Source of the DNA: an uncultured Erythrobacter sp.
Lineage (GTDB): Bacteria; Pseudomonadota; Alphaproteobacteria; Sphingomonadales; Sphingomonadaceae
Direction: 5' to 3'
DNA length: 64,000 nt
Assembly (NCBI GenBank): GCA_947495555.1
Contig: CANLZI010000001.1
Location: forward strand, 658,861 to 722,860
The first letter of the stretch is position 1. The number at the start of each line of letters is the position of its first letter. The notes under the pieces were generated by a model. The model did no database searches and was not told the DNA's origin. It worked only from the letters and a program-made list of their open reading frames with translations. A program made the position numbers and the translations under genes. Below are positions 39,317-48,895 of the stretch, one piece after another.

Positions 39317-40018
39317 ATGGCCCGACCGTTAATGCTGCAATTTGCAAAATGGCACATCTGGCTTGGATGGCTGGTCGGTGTGCCCATCTTGATGTGGATG
39401 GTCACGGGCCTGTTCATGGCCTCCAAACCGATCGAGGAAGTGCGCGGCAACCATTTGCGCTTGCCCAGCACCACCCAGCCATTGGTCATTCCGGGATCCG
39501 ATCTTGCGACGCAGGACGGATCGCTAAAGGAAATGCGCTTTGTCATGCAGGATGGTCAGGCGGTGGCAATATTGACCGGCATGGACGGGACAGTCCGCCG
39601 GGTGGATTTGGCCACTGATGCCGCAATGCCGCCAGTTACTGCCGCCAAGGCGCGTGAAACAGTGGCCAAACTTATCAAAGGCGGCGATGCAGTGGTGCAA
39701 GTCAAAGCCTTCGCAGCCAAGGATGTGCCGTTTGATTTTCGTCGCCCGATGCCCGTTTGGCAGGTTGAGCTTGAGGGCGGCACCCATGTCTATGTTGGCC
39801 GCGATACCGGCCAGATAGAGGCGGTGCGGACACGTTGGTGGCGCGTATTTGATTTCATGTGGGGCCTGCACATAATGGATCTGCAAACGCGCGAGGACAC
39901 CAGCCACCCGATCCTGATCTTGTTTGCCATTCTGGGAACCATCGGCGCGCTGCTCGGCTGCATCCTGATGTTCCGCCGCCGCAAGGCCCGGGCAAAGCCT
40001 GCGGGAGGACCCACATGA
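39317..40018 (+). CDS. PepSY-type membrane protein
   Basis: The 233-residue protein has an N-terminal helix (WHIWLGWLVGVPILMWMVTGLFM), a periplasmic domain with a PepSY-like repeat (PMPVWQVELEGGTHVYVGRDTGQIEAVRTR holds the core), and a C-terminal helix (LILFAILGTIGALLGCILM) after an HIMDLQTRED segment. This is the layout of small PepSY-TM proteins linked to iron-siderophore uptake or peptidase control. The stop overlaps the next ATG by four bases. Confidence 0.8.
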   Translation: MARPLMLQFAKWHIWLGWLVGVPILMWMVTGLFMASKPIEEVRGNHLRLPSTTQPLVIPGSDLATQDGSLKEMRFVMQDGQAVAILTGMDGTVRRVDLATDAAMPPVTAAKARETVAKLIKGGDAVVQVKAFAAKDVPFDFRRPMPVWQVELEGGTHVYVGRDTGQIEAVRTRWWRVFDFMWGLHIMDLQTREDTSHPILILFAILGTIGALLGCILMFRRRKARAKPAGGPT

Positions 40019-40677
40019 CACCAGAGGCAATTCTCACCCCCGTGCTCGATGTGCTTGATCTGCTGGGTCTGGCGATTTTTGCCCTGACCGGTGCATTGCT
40101 AGCAGCCAAGGAGAAGCAGACCTTTGTCACCATGGCCTTTTTTGCGCTGGTGACAGGTGTTGGCGGCGGCACAGTGCGCGATCTGCTGATTGATGCACCC
40201 GTGTTCTGGATGGATGATCCTTGGGCGGCCAGCATTTGCCTGGCCACCGCTGTCATCGCCTGGGTCACCCCAACGCGGTGGTGGGAAGGTCGGTTGCTGG
40301 ACTTTGCCGATGGTGCAGGTCTGACCGCCTATGCCGTTTTGGGCAGTGCAAAGGCTGTGTCCTATGGGGTGCCGCCGATCCCCGCCATTTTGATGGGCAT
40401 CATTACCGGCTGCGTAGGCGGCATTATCCGCGATGTGGTGGCCGGCCGGCCGTCGATCATCATGCGGCCTGAGCTCTATGTCACCGCAGCGGCGCTGTCC
40501 GCCAGCATGACCGTTGCCGGCATGTTTGCAGGCCTAGCCAACCCATTGGTATGGATGGGAGCTTTAGTCGCCGGATTTGGGCTGAGAAGCGCCGCGATCC
40601 AATGGCAATTGGCACTGCCATCCTATCGCGACAAATTGGCTTCTTCATCGCCGGAACGCAGCGACAAGCGGGAGTGA
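40015..40677 (+). CDS. TRIC cation channel family protein (YadS/UPF0126)
   Basis: The 220-residue membrane protein has two repeats of three helices: LGLAIFALTGALLAAKEKQ then GVGGGTVRDLL, and AYAVLGSAKAVSYG then GIITGCVGGIIRDVVAG. The paired GGG/GG-RD motifs are diagnostic of prokaryotic TRIC-type channels, which are trimeric cation channels. ATG 40015 overlaps the PepSY stop. Its TGA abuts the stop of a convergent gene, leaving no space for a terminator. Confidence 0.9.
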   Translation: MTPEAILTPVLDVLDLLGLAIFALTGALLAAKEKQTFVTMAFFALVTGVGGGTVRDLLIDAPVFWMDDPWAASICLATAVIAWVTPTRWWEGRLLDFADGAGLTAYAVLGSAKAVSYGVPPIPAILMGIITGCVGGIIRDVVAGRPSIIMRPELYVTAAALSASMTVAGMFAGLANPLVWMGALVAGFGLRSAAIQWQLALPSYRDKLASSSPERSDKRE

Positions 40678-41502
40678 TCAGTTAGTCACATTGGCCTGAG
40701 CGGTGCGATAGCGATCATCTTCGATCACCTCTTCACCAGGCAATGGACCGCCGGGATAAGCAGGTCGTGCCTCGGCATCGTCAGCACCAGAGGATGGACT
40801 TGTCACCGGGGCCGCTGCCGGCGCGTTTGCAGCGCCACTATCAACCTCGTTCCAAGCCGCCTTGTAACGATCATCGCTGTGCTGATTGTCCTTGGCCGGA
40901 GCATAGGACGCACTGGATGAAAAGCTTGAGCCGTAATCGATATTCTCGATCCGGCCATCAGAACCAATCTGGCAGGTAAAACGATCACCGTTGAAAATGG
41001 CGCCGGTTACGCGCCAGCCTTCGCCGTTACGGTCAACGCTGTCGACGGTGTCAACACGTACATCACGCTCGATCTCGGAAACACATTGATTGACCGCGCC
41101 GTCGATACCGCGGCTGCCATTCGAGCGCGAATCGCCCCGGCGTTCGCGATAATCGCTGTTGCGATAGCGGCGATCATCTCGGCGATAATCGCTGTCACGA
41201 TAGCGTTTGCTTTTATTGTTGCTGGCCGCGCTCGCGATGGCGGCAATTCCGCCCAGGATCAGCACGCCTGCCAGCACATCACCGGTCCGCACATGGCCGC
41301 GGCGATAACCGCGATAATGGCGGTAACGACGATGGCGATCGACATTGACTTCGTCTGCCTCAAACACGCCAGGTGCAAAGACCGGTGCGTTCATGGTTGC
41401 GGCAGGTGCCTGTGGGATTTCAGCTGCGGCAGCCGGGGTTGATGCCATCGAGAAAGCAGCGGCCATTCCGGCAATTGCTGCAAAGCGAGAGATATGGGCC
41501 AT
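40678..41502 (-). CDS. RYD-rich secreted protein, paralogue of downstream-strand neighbour
   Basis: The 274-residue protein has a signal peptide (ending in AAAAEI), a tyrosine/arginine/aspartate-rich low-complexity tract (RRYRHYRGYRRG and SDYRRDDRRYRNSDYRERRG), a hydrophobic patch GDVLAGVLILGGIAAIASAASNN (given here in two halves: GDVLAGVLILGG, IAAIASAASNN), and a C-terminal domain with two cysteines in AVNQCVSEIE and RFTCQIGSDG. The patch and Cys domain recur in the gene at 41638, so the two are likely duplicates. Function unknown. Confidence 0.75.
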   Translation of the reverse strand: MAHISRFAAIAGMAAAFSMASTPAAAAEIPQAPAATMNAPVFAPGVFEADEVNVDRHRRYRHYRGYRRGHVRTGDVLAGVLILGGIAAIASAASNNKSKRYRDSDYRRDDRRYRNSDYRERRGDSRSNGSRGIDGAVNQCVSEIERDVRVDTVDSVDRNGEGWRVTGAIFNGDRFTCQIGSDGRIENIDYGSSFSSSASYAPAKDNQHSDDRYKAAWNEVDSGAANAPAAAPVTSPSSGADDAEARPAYPGGPLPGEEVIEDDRYRTAQANVTN

Positions 41503-41637
41503 ATTGGCGCCCTCCTGTTGGGATGAGCGCCCACCAAACGCTCCGAATATGACGAACAGATAGGCGGTCCAGGCTGTCTACTGCCTGAACCGCCGCTGGT
41601 GGCTGTTTATATGGTCTGCAAGCCGATCAATGGGCGA

Positions 41638-42213
41638 TCAACGCAGGCCGCGAATATTCTTGAATTCAACCTGCGGACGGCCACGGCCATCAAGGTAGCA
41701 GGTGAACTTGCCGCGATCATAGCCACGGTTGCCGTAGCCACGCGCTCCATCCACTTCGATCCGGCCTTTCACGCGGAAGCCATAATCCGTGCGGTCAACG
41801 TCGCGGATCTGAGTAACGTCGGCATATCTAAATCCGCCAAACCTCATTGCCTGCCTCTCGGCGGCCCGGACGCAACGTTCAACCGCGCGGCGGCCTTTCT
41901 TGAAGCCACGATTGTTGTAATGGACGTTCGCATTATAACCGCGATCATAATTGCGATTGTCATACCTGCCGCGATAGCGGTCCCCGTCCCGATAACGATA
42001 GCCGTCACGATAACGGTCTTTTTTGCTGGCCGCGCTGGCAATGGCCGCGATACCGCCCAGAATAACGGCTCCGGCGATTACATCACCTGCATCAATGCCG
42101 CGGTCACGATGGCGATCACCAGCTTGCGCTGGCGTAGCTCCGGCAAGGGCCAATGCCCCCACGGCTGCTGTTGCGATCCCACCCTTCGCGATCTGATTTA
42201 CAAACTTGCTCAT
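41638..42213 (-). CDS. RYD-rich secreted protein, paralogue
   Basis: The 191-residue protein has a signal peptide ending in TPAQAG, the same patch as its neighbour (AGDVIAGAVILGG then IAAIASAASKK), an arginine/tyrosine/aspartate-rich tract with YRDGDRYRGRYDNRN, and a C-terminal domain with cysteines in AVERCVRAAE and KFTCYLDGRG. ATG 42213 has a GGAG site and starts the signal peptide; an in-frame ATG at 42228 is less likely. It lies 135 bases upstream of its paralogue on the same strand. No function is known. Confidence 0.75.
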   Translation of the reverse strand: MSKFVNQIAKGGIATAAVGALALAGATPAQAGDRHRDRGIDAGDVIAGAVILGGIAAIASAASKKDRYRDGYRYRDGDRYRGRYDNRNYDRGYNANVHYNNRGFKKGRRAVERCVRAAERQAMRFGGFRYADVTQIRDVDRTDYGFRVKGRIEVDGARGYGNRGYDRGKFTCYLDGRGRPQVEFKNIRGLR

Positions 42214-42346
42214 AGAGGTGCTCCTCATCCGAGCCTCGGCGGGAGTGCCTCGGCTTCGAATACCGTTCTATGAGACCTGCTGTGAGAGAAGACTGAACCC
42301 TTGTTACAGCCGATGTTCAGAAAAGTACCGCTTTTCCTGAACGCTG

Positions 42347-44491
42347 TTATTCAGACAGTTCTAAGCCCGTATATTGCGCTAAAAAGGCCAACACATCGGC
42401 GCCTTCGTCAATTTGCTTGTCGGTCGGTTTGCCAGATCCATGGCCCGCCCGGGTTTCAATCCGGATCAAATGCGGCTTTGCCCCGGCATTGGCTGCCTGC
42501 AAGGCTGCGGCGTATTTAAAGCTATGCGCTGGCACCACCCGATCATCGGTATCGGCGGTAGTCACCAAAATGGCGGGGTAGTCGGCTGATCTGCGGATAT
42601 TGTGATAGGGTGAATAGGCCCGCAAGACGCGAAAATCGTCCTCTTTTGCGGGATATCCGTAATCATCCACCCAATAACGGCCAGCGGTCCACCGATCGAA
42701 ACGGAGCATATCCATTACCCCAACGGCCGCATGGGCAGCATTGAACAAATCGGGCCGTTGATTGGTAACCGCACCGATGAGCAATCCACCGTTGGATCGG
42801 CCTTGGATCGCCAATCCATCAGCAGTGGTATAGCCCTCGGCCTTCAAGAATTCGCCGGCCGCGATGAAATCATCAAAACTGTTCTGTTTATTGGCCAATC
42901 GGCCCGCATCATGCCACGCGGCGCCATATTCACCGCCGCCGCGAATGTTGGCCAAGGCAAACACCCCGCCAGCCTCCAGCCATGCCATCCTCAATGCCGA
43001 AAACTGCGGTGTTTGCGAGCGGTCAAATCCGCCATACCCATAGAGTATCGTGGGCGCTGCCGTTTGGCCTTCCGCCAGCGACTGCTTGCGCACGATAAAC
43101 ATCGGAACCATGGTCCCGTCTTTCGAGGGATATAGGCGTTGCTCGACAGAATAATCGGTCGGATCAAACGGCAGTTCCGGCGCGGCAAAAACGTCGGCCT
43201 CGCCCGTTTCAATGTTCATACGGAAGATTGAGGCCGGTCGATTGAAGCTGGTGAAGCTATAGAATGTCTCTGGATCACCCGCACGCCCGGTAAAGCCGCC
43301 TGCCGTGCCCAACCCTCCTAAACTGATCTGGCCTGCTGGATTGCCGTCCAGATCGAACAACAGGGCATAGGATGCAGCATCTTTGAGATATTCCAGCACC
43401 AGGCGCGATCCCACCAGAGAGGCTGACGCAATCGGGTTTTCGCCCTCTCCAATAAGTGGCTGCCATTTTGCCCGCCTGCGATCAGGCTGGATCGTGACAA
43501 TGCGATAGTTAGAGGCATCGGCATTGGTCCGGGCGTACAGCTTACCGTCAATGGCATCGATGATCTGCCAACTGTTCTTGAAGCCCTTGACCAGCTTGCG
43601 CACGCGGAAGCCCCGCTTCTGACGCTTGGTCAGATCGATCAGCCGAACTTCATTGCGATCATCGGTGCCAATCGTGCTGCTGATGACAGCCCACCGGCCA
43701 TCCGACGTGACTTTCACCCTGTGATTGGCCTTTGGCTTGGCAGGCGTAGCAAATACCAGCTCATCATCGCTTTGGTCAGTGCCGATAGTATGGAAATAGA
43801 CCGCGTGGTTGAAGTTCAATTCTTGGAAATCGGACCCTTCGGTCGGGGCAGGAAAACGCGAATAGAGAAACCCTTCATCGCCGACCCATGCAATGGTCGT
43901 GAATTTGGCCCAGCGCACTTCATCGGCCAGCACCTCTCCGGTTGTTGCGTCGATCACTTTGACAGTGCGCCAATCGCTGCCGCCATCCTGAACCGCATAA
44001 GCCAGCAGGCTGCCCGATTGGGACGGATGCCAACTGGCCAGCGCGGTTGCACCATCATCAGCCCATTCGTTAGGATCGATCAGCAGGCGGCGCGGCGCTG
44101 AGGGTCCTGCTTGAACAAACAGCTGCGCTTGGTTGAGCAAACCAGAATTGCGGGTGTAGAAATAGCTTCCCCCCGCCTTCACCGGAGTTCCAAACCGCTC
44201 GAAATTGAACAATCGGGCCAATTTCTCGCCAAAGCTGCGTCTTGCAGGCAATTGATCGAGAAAGGCATGCGTGACCGAATTCTGCCGTTCCACCCAATTG
44301 GCCACTTCAGGCGTGGTGCGCACATCGCCTTCCAGCCAGCGATAAGGGTCGGCGACGGCCTCGCCGAACAATTCCTCCACAATCGGCTCGCTGCGGGTTT
44401 GCGGATATTCAGGCGCGGCAAGTGTCTCGGCAAACACGGGGCTCGATAAAACGCCAAGAGCGGCGGCGGCAATGATCAAGAATCGGGTCAC
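42347..44491 (-). CDS. Prolyl oligopeptidase (S9A) with signal peptide
   Basis: The 714-residue serine peptidase cleaves after proline in short peptides. It has a signal peptide (FLIIAAAALGVLSSPVFA), the early DPYRWLE motif, a seven-bladed beta-propeller, and a C-terminal alpha/beta hydrolase domain with GGFDRSQTP, GRSNGG (nucleophile Ser566), DTDDRVVPAHSFK (Asp) and RAGHGSGKP (His). Export suggests a periplasmic location. It lies 65 bases downstream of a serine hydrolase gene on the same strand. Confidence 0.93.
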   Translation of the reverse strand: MTRFLIIAAAALGVLSSPVFAETLAAPEYPQTRSEPIVEELFGEAVADPYRWLEGDVRTTPEVANWVERQNSVTHAFLDQLPARRSFGEKLARLFNFERFGTPVKAGGSYFYTRNSGLLNQAQLFVQAGPSAPRRLLIDPNEWADDGATALASWHPSQSGSLLAYAVQDGGSDWRTVKVIDATTGEVLADEVRWAKFTTIAWVGDEGFLYSRFPAPTEGSDFQELNFNHAVYFHTIGTDQSDDELVFATPAKPKANHRVKVTSDGRWAVISSTIGTDDRNEVRLIDLTKRQKRGFRVRKLVKGFKNSWQIIDAIDGKLYARTNADASNYRIVTIQPDRRRAKWQPLIGEGENPIASASLVGSRLVLEYLKDAASYALLFDLDGNPAGQISLGGLGTAGGFTGRAGDPETFYSFTSFNRPASIFRMNIETGEADVFAAPELPFDPTDYSVEQRLYPSKDGTMVPMFIVRKQSLAEGQTAAPTILYGYGGFDRSQTPQFSALRMAWLEAGGVFALANIRGGGEYGAAWHDAGRLANKQNSFDDFIAAGEFLKAEGYTTADGLAIQGRSNGGLLIGAVTNQRPDLFNAAHAAVGVMDMLRFDRWTAGRYWVDDYGYPAKEDDFRVLRAYSPYHNIRRSADYPAILVTTADTDDRVVPAHSFKYAAALQAANAGAKPHLIRIETRAGHGSGKPTDKQIDEGADVLAFLAQYTGLELSE

Positions 44492-44556
44492 TTATTCTCT
44501 CGAGCCTAAGTTTTGTGCGGGGTCTGTTTGGAAGTTCGCGCGACCATGGCGATGGG

Positions 44557-45948
44557 TTACTCGTCAAGCGACGCAAGCACGTCGCGGGTAAAGGCCGCGA
44601 TATCAAACCGCGTGCCGACCATATTCTCTCCGCGCCGCACAATCACCACATTACGGCTTGGCACGACCACGACATATTGGCCGCGATTGCCAAAGGCAGC
44701 GAAAGTGTCCGGCGGAACCCCCTCGCTGTTGTTCATCAACCACCAGCCAGCACCATAGCCGAAGGGGCGACCTTCGGGCTGCGGGCCAGAAGGTGATGAG
44801 ACATATTCACGCCAACCCTTTGGCAGGATACGCTCACCGCTTTGCGTCACGCCATCATTGAGCATAAGCTGGCCAAGCCTGGCGAGATCACGCGCGGTTG
44901 ACCACACTTGGCTGGATAGCACGTAATTGCCTTGCCAATCGGTCTCGGCGACGGTGTTCTTCATGCCAATTGCTCGCAGCACGTCCGCTGGAGAGTGCCC
45001 TTCAAACGTACCCTCAATGGCCTTCACAGCCGCAAGGGTGTCATTGTTCGCATAACGATAGACAGTTCCGGGGGTGTGGATCAAAGGCCAGTTTTGCGCA
45101 CGCTCATCCACAGTTGTGCCGCCCCAGTAAAGCGGATCGGTGCGATTTCCCGGCGTATCTGAGTAGCGCCCAGATGCCATGCGCAAGGCATGGTCTATGG
45201 TGATGGCATGGCGGGGATCTTCGCTGCCTTCGCCCAGCCCCGCTGAATTGCTGACATTCGCCTCGCCGCGATGCACTGCTGCTCCAACCAACGTTGCAGC
45301 AATACTTTTGGCGACCGACCATGTCCGCTGGGGTGTGGTTGCAAAGAAACCGTCGGCATACTGTTCCCCAACGAGTTTGCCTTCATGCAGCACAGTGACA
45401 ACTGTCGTCCGCCCTTCACCATATTTTCCGCTGAACGCACCGCCAACATCGACCCTTTTAGCTCCTAGGTTAGCTGCCATTGGGTCGACGGCAGGCCTCT
45501 GTTTCGTCACCTCCGCCGATTGGCCTGAATAAGGTTCTGACGGTGTTGAGGCGATGGTGCTTCCGATAGGCTGTATAACGCATCCCTGCGACCGTTTGTG
45601 CGACCATTTGTGCACGGCAAGACGCGCGGGCATCTCGTCTGACCATTCAACCTTTACGTGACTGATTCGATTGTCAGGACCCCGGACAATCTCATACTTC
45701 AGGTCGCGAATGACCGGATCGAGCGTCGGGTAAATGCCCGTAAGCTCCCACTCATGGACACTTTCAGGCGTGCGGGTTGTCCCATTGCGTTCGGCATTGG
45801 CAATCGCGCTGCAGAGGAACAGCGCTTTGTACCCTGCGGCCAGTGCGCGGTCATAGCGTGCGTCAAGGTGATCCTGATCCGACTGCGGGGAAACCGACGG
45901 TGTTGCGTTGAGTGCAGCACTTGCGACAATAAGAGAGAGAATATTCAT
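44557..45948 (-). CDS. Serine beta-lactamase-fold hydrolase, secreted
   Basis: The 463-residue protein has a short signal peptide, an N-terminal segment of about 150 residues without a recognised domain, then a class C beta-lactamase/esterase-type domain: TWSVAKSIAATLVG supplies the S-x-x-K motif, YRYANNDT the Y-x-N motif and FGNRGQYVVVVPSR the third strand motif. Such enzymes include esterases, D-aminopeptidases and nylon hydrolases, and most are not resistance enzymes. It lies beyond the rplQ terminator, so is separate from the ribosomal cluster. Confidence 0.85.
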   Translation of the reverse strand: MNILSLIVASAALNATPSVSPQSDQDHLDARYDRALAAGYKALFLCSAIANAERNGTTRTPESVHEWELTGIYPTLDPVIRDLKYEIVRGPDNRISHVKVEWSDEMPARLAVHKWSHKRSQGCVIQPIGSTIASTPSEPYSGQSAEVTKQRPAVDPMAANLGAKRVDVGGAFSGKYGEGRTTVVTVLHEGKLVGEQYADGFFATTPQRTWSVAKSIAATLVGAAVHRGEANVSNSAGLGEGSEDPRHAITIDHALRMASGRYSDTPGNRTDPLYWGGTTVDERAQNWPLIHTPGTVYRYANNDTLAAVKAIEGTFEGHSPADVLRAIGMKNTVAETDWQGNYVLSSQVWSTARDLARLGQLMLNDGVTQSGERILPKGWREYVSSPSGPQPEGRPFGYGAGWWLMNNSEGVPPDTFAAFGNRGQYVVVVPSRNVVIVRRGENMVGTRFDIAAFTRDVLASLDE

Positions 45949-45993
45949 GCTGCAAACCTTAAGCGCAGCCCCGCAAAAGAAAAGCGCGTGAGC

Positions 45994-46028
45994 AAAGAAA
46001 AAGGGCCAGCGGATCGCTCCGCCAGCCC
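45994..46028 (-). terminator. Intrinsic terminator at end of alpha operon
   Basis: On the minus strand GGGCTGGCGGA pairs with TCCGCTGGCCC around GCGA (46003-46028, 11 pairs with G-U), followed by TTTTTCTTT. It lies just after rplQ and ends the ribosomal transcript. Confidence 0.88.
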
Positions 46029-46052
46029 CAAATTCATAAAACCAAAAGTGCC

Positions 46053-46481
46053 TTATGCAGACGCTTCAGCATACTCTTCTTCGTCAGCCATGACCGGACC
46101 GCTGTCCTGACCCTTGGCATCGGGATCGCGATCAACCAGTTCGATGATCGCAAGTTGAGCGCTGTCGCTGTCGCGGTAACCGGCCTTGATCACGCGGGTG
46201 TAGCCACCATCGCGGTCAGAATAACGCTCGGCCAGAATGTCAAACAGCTTCTTCAGCTGCGTTTCATCCAGCAAGCGCGATTGCGCCAGGCGACGGTTCG
46301 ACAGGCCGCCACGCTTGGCCAGCGTGATCAGCTTTTCGATGTAAGGACGCAGTTCCTTCGCCTTGGGCAGCGTTGTCTGGATCTGCTCGTGCTTGATCAG
46401 AGCAGCCGACATATTGCGGAACAGGGCTTTACGGTGGCCCGACTTACGGCTCAGCTTACGCTGTCTAATTCCGTGACGCAT
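46053..46481 (-). CDS. rplQ: 50S ribosomal protein L17
   Basis: L17 binds 23S rRNA near the exit tunnel side of the large subunit. The 142-residue protein opens with [20 protein letters not shown] and contains [19 protein letters not shown] and the domain core around [20 protein letters not shown]. It has a short acidic tail ([12 protein letters not shown]) not found in the E. coli protein. It is the last gene of the alpha operon and is followed by a terminator. Confidence 0.97.
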   Translation of the reverse strand: MRHGIRQRKLSRKSGHRKALFRNMSAALIKHEQIQTTLPKAKELRPYIEKLITLAKRGGLSNRRLAQSRLLDETQLKKLFDILAERYSDRDGGYTRVIKAGYRDSDSAQLAIIELVDRDPDAKGQDSGPVMADEEEYAEASA

Positions 46482-46564
46482 AATGTATTCCTTTTCGTTC
46501 GTTATGGGCCCGTATCAGGTAGCCCGTAGCTGGCGGCGCTTTAGGTGCGCCGCCGGAACCTGTT

Positions 46565-47620
46565 TTAACCCAGCAGCTCTTGTTCGAGCTTCTTGGCCAT
46601 TTCTTCGATGTTCTCTGGTGGCCATCCGGGGATGTCCATGCCGAGACGCAGACCCATGCTGGAAAGCACTTCCTTGATCTCGTTCAATGACTTGCGGCCA
46701 AAGTTTGGCGTGCGCAGCATCTCTGCTTCGGTTTTCTGTACCAGATCGCCGATGTAGATGATGTTGTCGTTCTTGAGGCAATTGGCCGAACGGACCGACA
46801 GTTCCAACTCGTCGACCTTCTTGAGAAGGTAACGGTTGAGCTGGTTCGCATCGTCTTCTTGTGGTGTTGCAGCTTGGCCGATCATTGCCGACTGAGGCTG
46901 CGGAATACCATCTTCGAAGTGTACGAACAGCGTCAGCTGGTCCTGCAGAATACGCGCAGCATAAGCCACTGCATCTTCAGGAGCCACAGTGCCATCGGTT
47001 TCTACCGTCAGCGAGAGCTTGTCATAGTCAAGCTCTTGACCAACGCGGGCGTTTTCCACCTTGTAGCTGACCTGACGAACAGGTGAGTAAAGCGAGTCAA
47101 TCGGGATCAGGCCGATCGGCGCATCGGCCGGACGGTTCTGAACAGCAGGGACATAACCCTTACCAATGTCAGCGGTCAGCTCCATGTTGAGCGTTGCGCC
47201 TTCATCCAGATGACAGATCACCAGATCCTTGTTCATGATCTCGATGTCGCCGGAAACGGCAATATCGCCGGCTTTCACTTCAGCAGGACCGGTAGCAGAA
47301 AGCTGCAGACGCTTGGCGCCCTCGCCTTCCATCTTCAACGCGATCTGCTTTACGTTCAGCACGATGTCGGTCACGTCTTCACGAACGCCAGCCAAAGAGC
47401 TGAATTCGTGCAATACGTTCTCCGCTTTGATCGAGGTGATCGCAGCGCCCTGAAGCGAGGACAGCAATACGCGACGCAGCGCGTTGCCAAGCGTTAGGCC
47501 AAAGCCACGCTCGAGCGGCTCTGCAACGAACGTCGCTTGACGTACTTTGTCTCCGCCTTCCTTGATTTCCAAGGTATTGGGTTTCTTGAGTTCCTGCCAG
47601 TTCTTGGTGTTGACGGACAT
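46565..47620 (-). CDS. rpoA: RNA polymerase alpha subunit
   Basis: Alpha dimerises to nucleate RNA polymerase assembly and contacts UP elements and activators. The 351-residue protein has the N-terminal domain with [26 protein letters not shown] and the C-terminal helix-hairpin-helix domain with [15 protein letters not shown] and [17 protein letters not shown]. Length is normal for alphaproteobacteria. It sits between rpsK and rplQ in the standard alpha-operon order; rpsD is absent, as is usual in this class. Confidence 0.98.
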   Translation of the reverse strand: MSVNTKNWQELKKPNTLEIKEGGDKVRQATFVAEPLERGFGLTLGNALRRVLLSSLQGAAITSIKAENVLHEFSSLAGVREDVTDIVLNVKQIALKMEGEGAKRLQLSATGPAEVKAGDIAVSGDIEIMNKDLVICHLDEGATLNMELTADIGKGYVPAVQNRPADAPIGLIPIDSLYSPVRQVSYKVENARVGQELDYDKLSLTVETDGTVAPEDAVAYAARILQDQLTLFVHFEDGIPQPQSAMIGQAATPQEDDANQLNRYLLKKVDELELSVRSANCLKNDNIIYIGDLVQKTEAEMLRTPNFGRKSLNEIKEVLSSMGLRLGMDIPGWPPENIEEMAKKLEQELLG

Positions 47621-47736
47621 GGATTTCCCCTAATTCGCTATAGTAGCGTGTTCAAATTCGGACGAGACCGGTTGCACCTGCTAAGGCACGTCCGGTCCAC
47701 AGATGCGACGACCCAAAGGCCGCCGAGCAGCTTAGA

Positions 47737-48126
47737 TCAGACGCGGCGACGTTTAGACGGCCGAACCCCGTTATGCGGGATCGGCGTAACGTCACGGATC
47801 GATGTAATGTTGAAGCCGACAGCTGCAAGACCGCGCAATGCGCTCTCACGACCAGAGCCTGGGCCCTTCACTTCAACTTCCAGCGTACGGACGCCGTGTT
47901 CGGCGGCCTTCTTGCCAGCATCATCAGCGGCAACCTGAGCTGCATAAGGAGTCGACTTGCGGCTCCCTTTGAAACCCATCGTACCCGCGCTGGACCAGCT
48001 AATCGCATTGCCCTGTGCATCGGTGATGGTGATCATTGTGTTGTTAAAGCTAGCGTTGATATGCGCAACGCCGCTCGAGATATTTTTCTTGTCGCGTTTT
48101 CTAACCCGACCTGGTTCGCGTGCCAT
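47737..48126 (-). CDS. rpsK: 30S ribosomal protein S11
   Basis: S11 lines the platform of the small subunit and contacts the mRNA near the E site. The 129-residue protein has [41 protein letters not shown] and the C-terminal [20 protein letters not shown], all family landmarks. It follows rpsM by about 57 bases and precedes rpoA. Confidence 0.98.
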   Translation of the reverse strand: MAREPGRVRKRDKKNISSGVAHINASFNNTMITITDAQGNAISWSSAGTMGFKGSRKSTPYAAQVAADDAGKKAAEHGVRTLEVEVKGPGSGRESALRGLAAVGFNITSIRDVTPIPHNGVRPSKRRRV

Positions 48127-48183
48127 GTTAATGGTGTCCTATTTCTTGGAAGAAGAGAGTGTAAGCTTGCGCCAACAGCGCGC

Positions 48184-48552
48184 TTACTTCTTCTTGCCTG
48201 CGATCGGCTTAGCCTTACCCTTGCGGGTACGAGCGTTGGTGTGCGTGCGCTGTCCGCGAACAGGCAATTGGTTACGATGGCGCAGACCCCGGTAGGAGCG
48301 CAGATCCATCAAACGCTTGATGTTCATCGCGGTGTTGCGACGCAAATCGCCTTCCACGGTGAGGTCGGCGTCAATCGCTTCGCGAATTTGCAGGACTTCC
48401 GCGTCGGTCAGATCCTGAATCCGGCGCGAATGATCGATACCGAGCTTGTCGGCGATTGCCACAGCGGTCGTGCGACCAATTCCGTGGATATAGGTAAGCG
48501 CGATAATTACGCGCTTGTTTGTAGGGAGATTTACCCCAGCAATACGAGCCAC
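48184..48552 (-). CDS. rpsM: 30S ribosomal protein S13
   Basis: S13 sits in the head of the small subunit, contacts S19 and 16S rRNA and touches the P-site tRNA and the L5 bridge. The 122-residue protein begins [15 protein letters not shown], contains ALTYIHGIG and ends with [25 protein letters not shown] and a basic tail. It is separated from secY and adk by two non-ribosomal genes and a 340-base spacer, so it probably has its own promoter. Confidence 0.98.
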   Translation of the reverse strand: MARIAGVNLPTNKRVIIALTYIHGIGRTTAVAIADKLGIDHSRRIQDLTDAEVLQIREAIDADLTVEGDLRRNTAMNIKRLMDLRSYRGLRHRNQLPVRGQRTHTNARTRKGKAKPIAGKKK

Positions 48553-48895
48553 TTACTTCTCCATGCTCCACAAGGGATTAGCCTTTCGGCCAAGCGCCCT
48601 TATCTCATAGCGGTTAATTGACGCGTCCAGCCACACAGCCTGATGCTGAAATGGCAAAAGCCCGGATGGCGCGCACAAAAGGCACTCGCCTGCCGGACTC
48701 GGATCGAACGTGTCGAATAGAGCGGGCGCTTAAGGTGATTCTGTCTCCACGTCAACAGTCAAGCGCACACCAAAGACCGTGCGCTCCCATATGGGGCGCA
48801 TCGGCTCAATTACACCTGCGTTTTACACTATCATCGGTGAAGCGTCAAAACGGCGTTGTCCGGCCAGCCCCAAGCCAACTACAAGCTTTGCAGAT
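48553..48895. other. Spacer between gdhA and rpsM, likely alpha-operon promoter region
   Basis: No gene is supported in these 343 bases, and rpmJ is not present. A TTGACT and a TTGACG hexamer lie near 48750-48765 on the minus strand but without a convincing -10. A hairpin TGCGC-CCC/GGG-GCGCA at about 48780-48800 has no T tract. The position implies a promoter for rpsM-rpsK-rpoA-rplQ. Confidence 0.45.
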
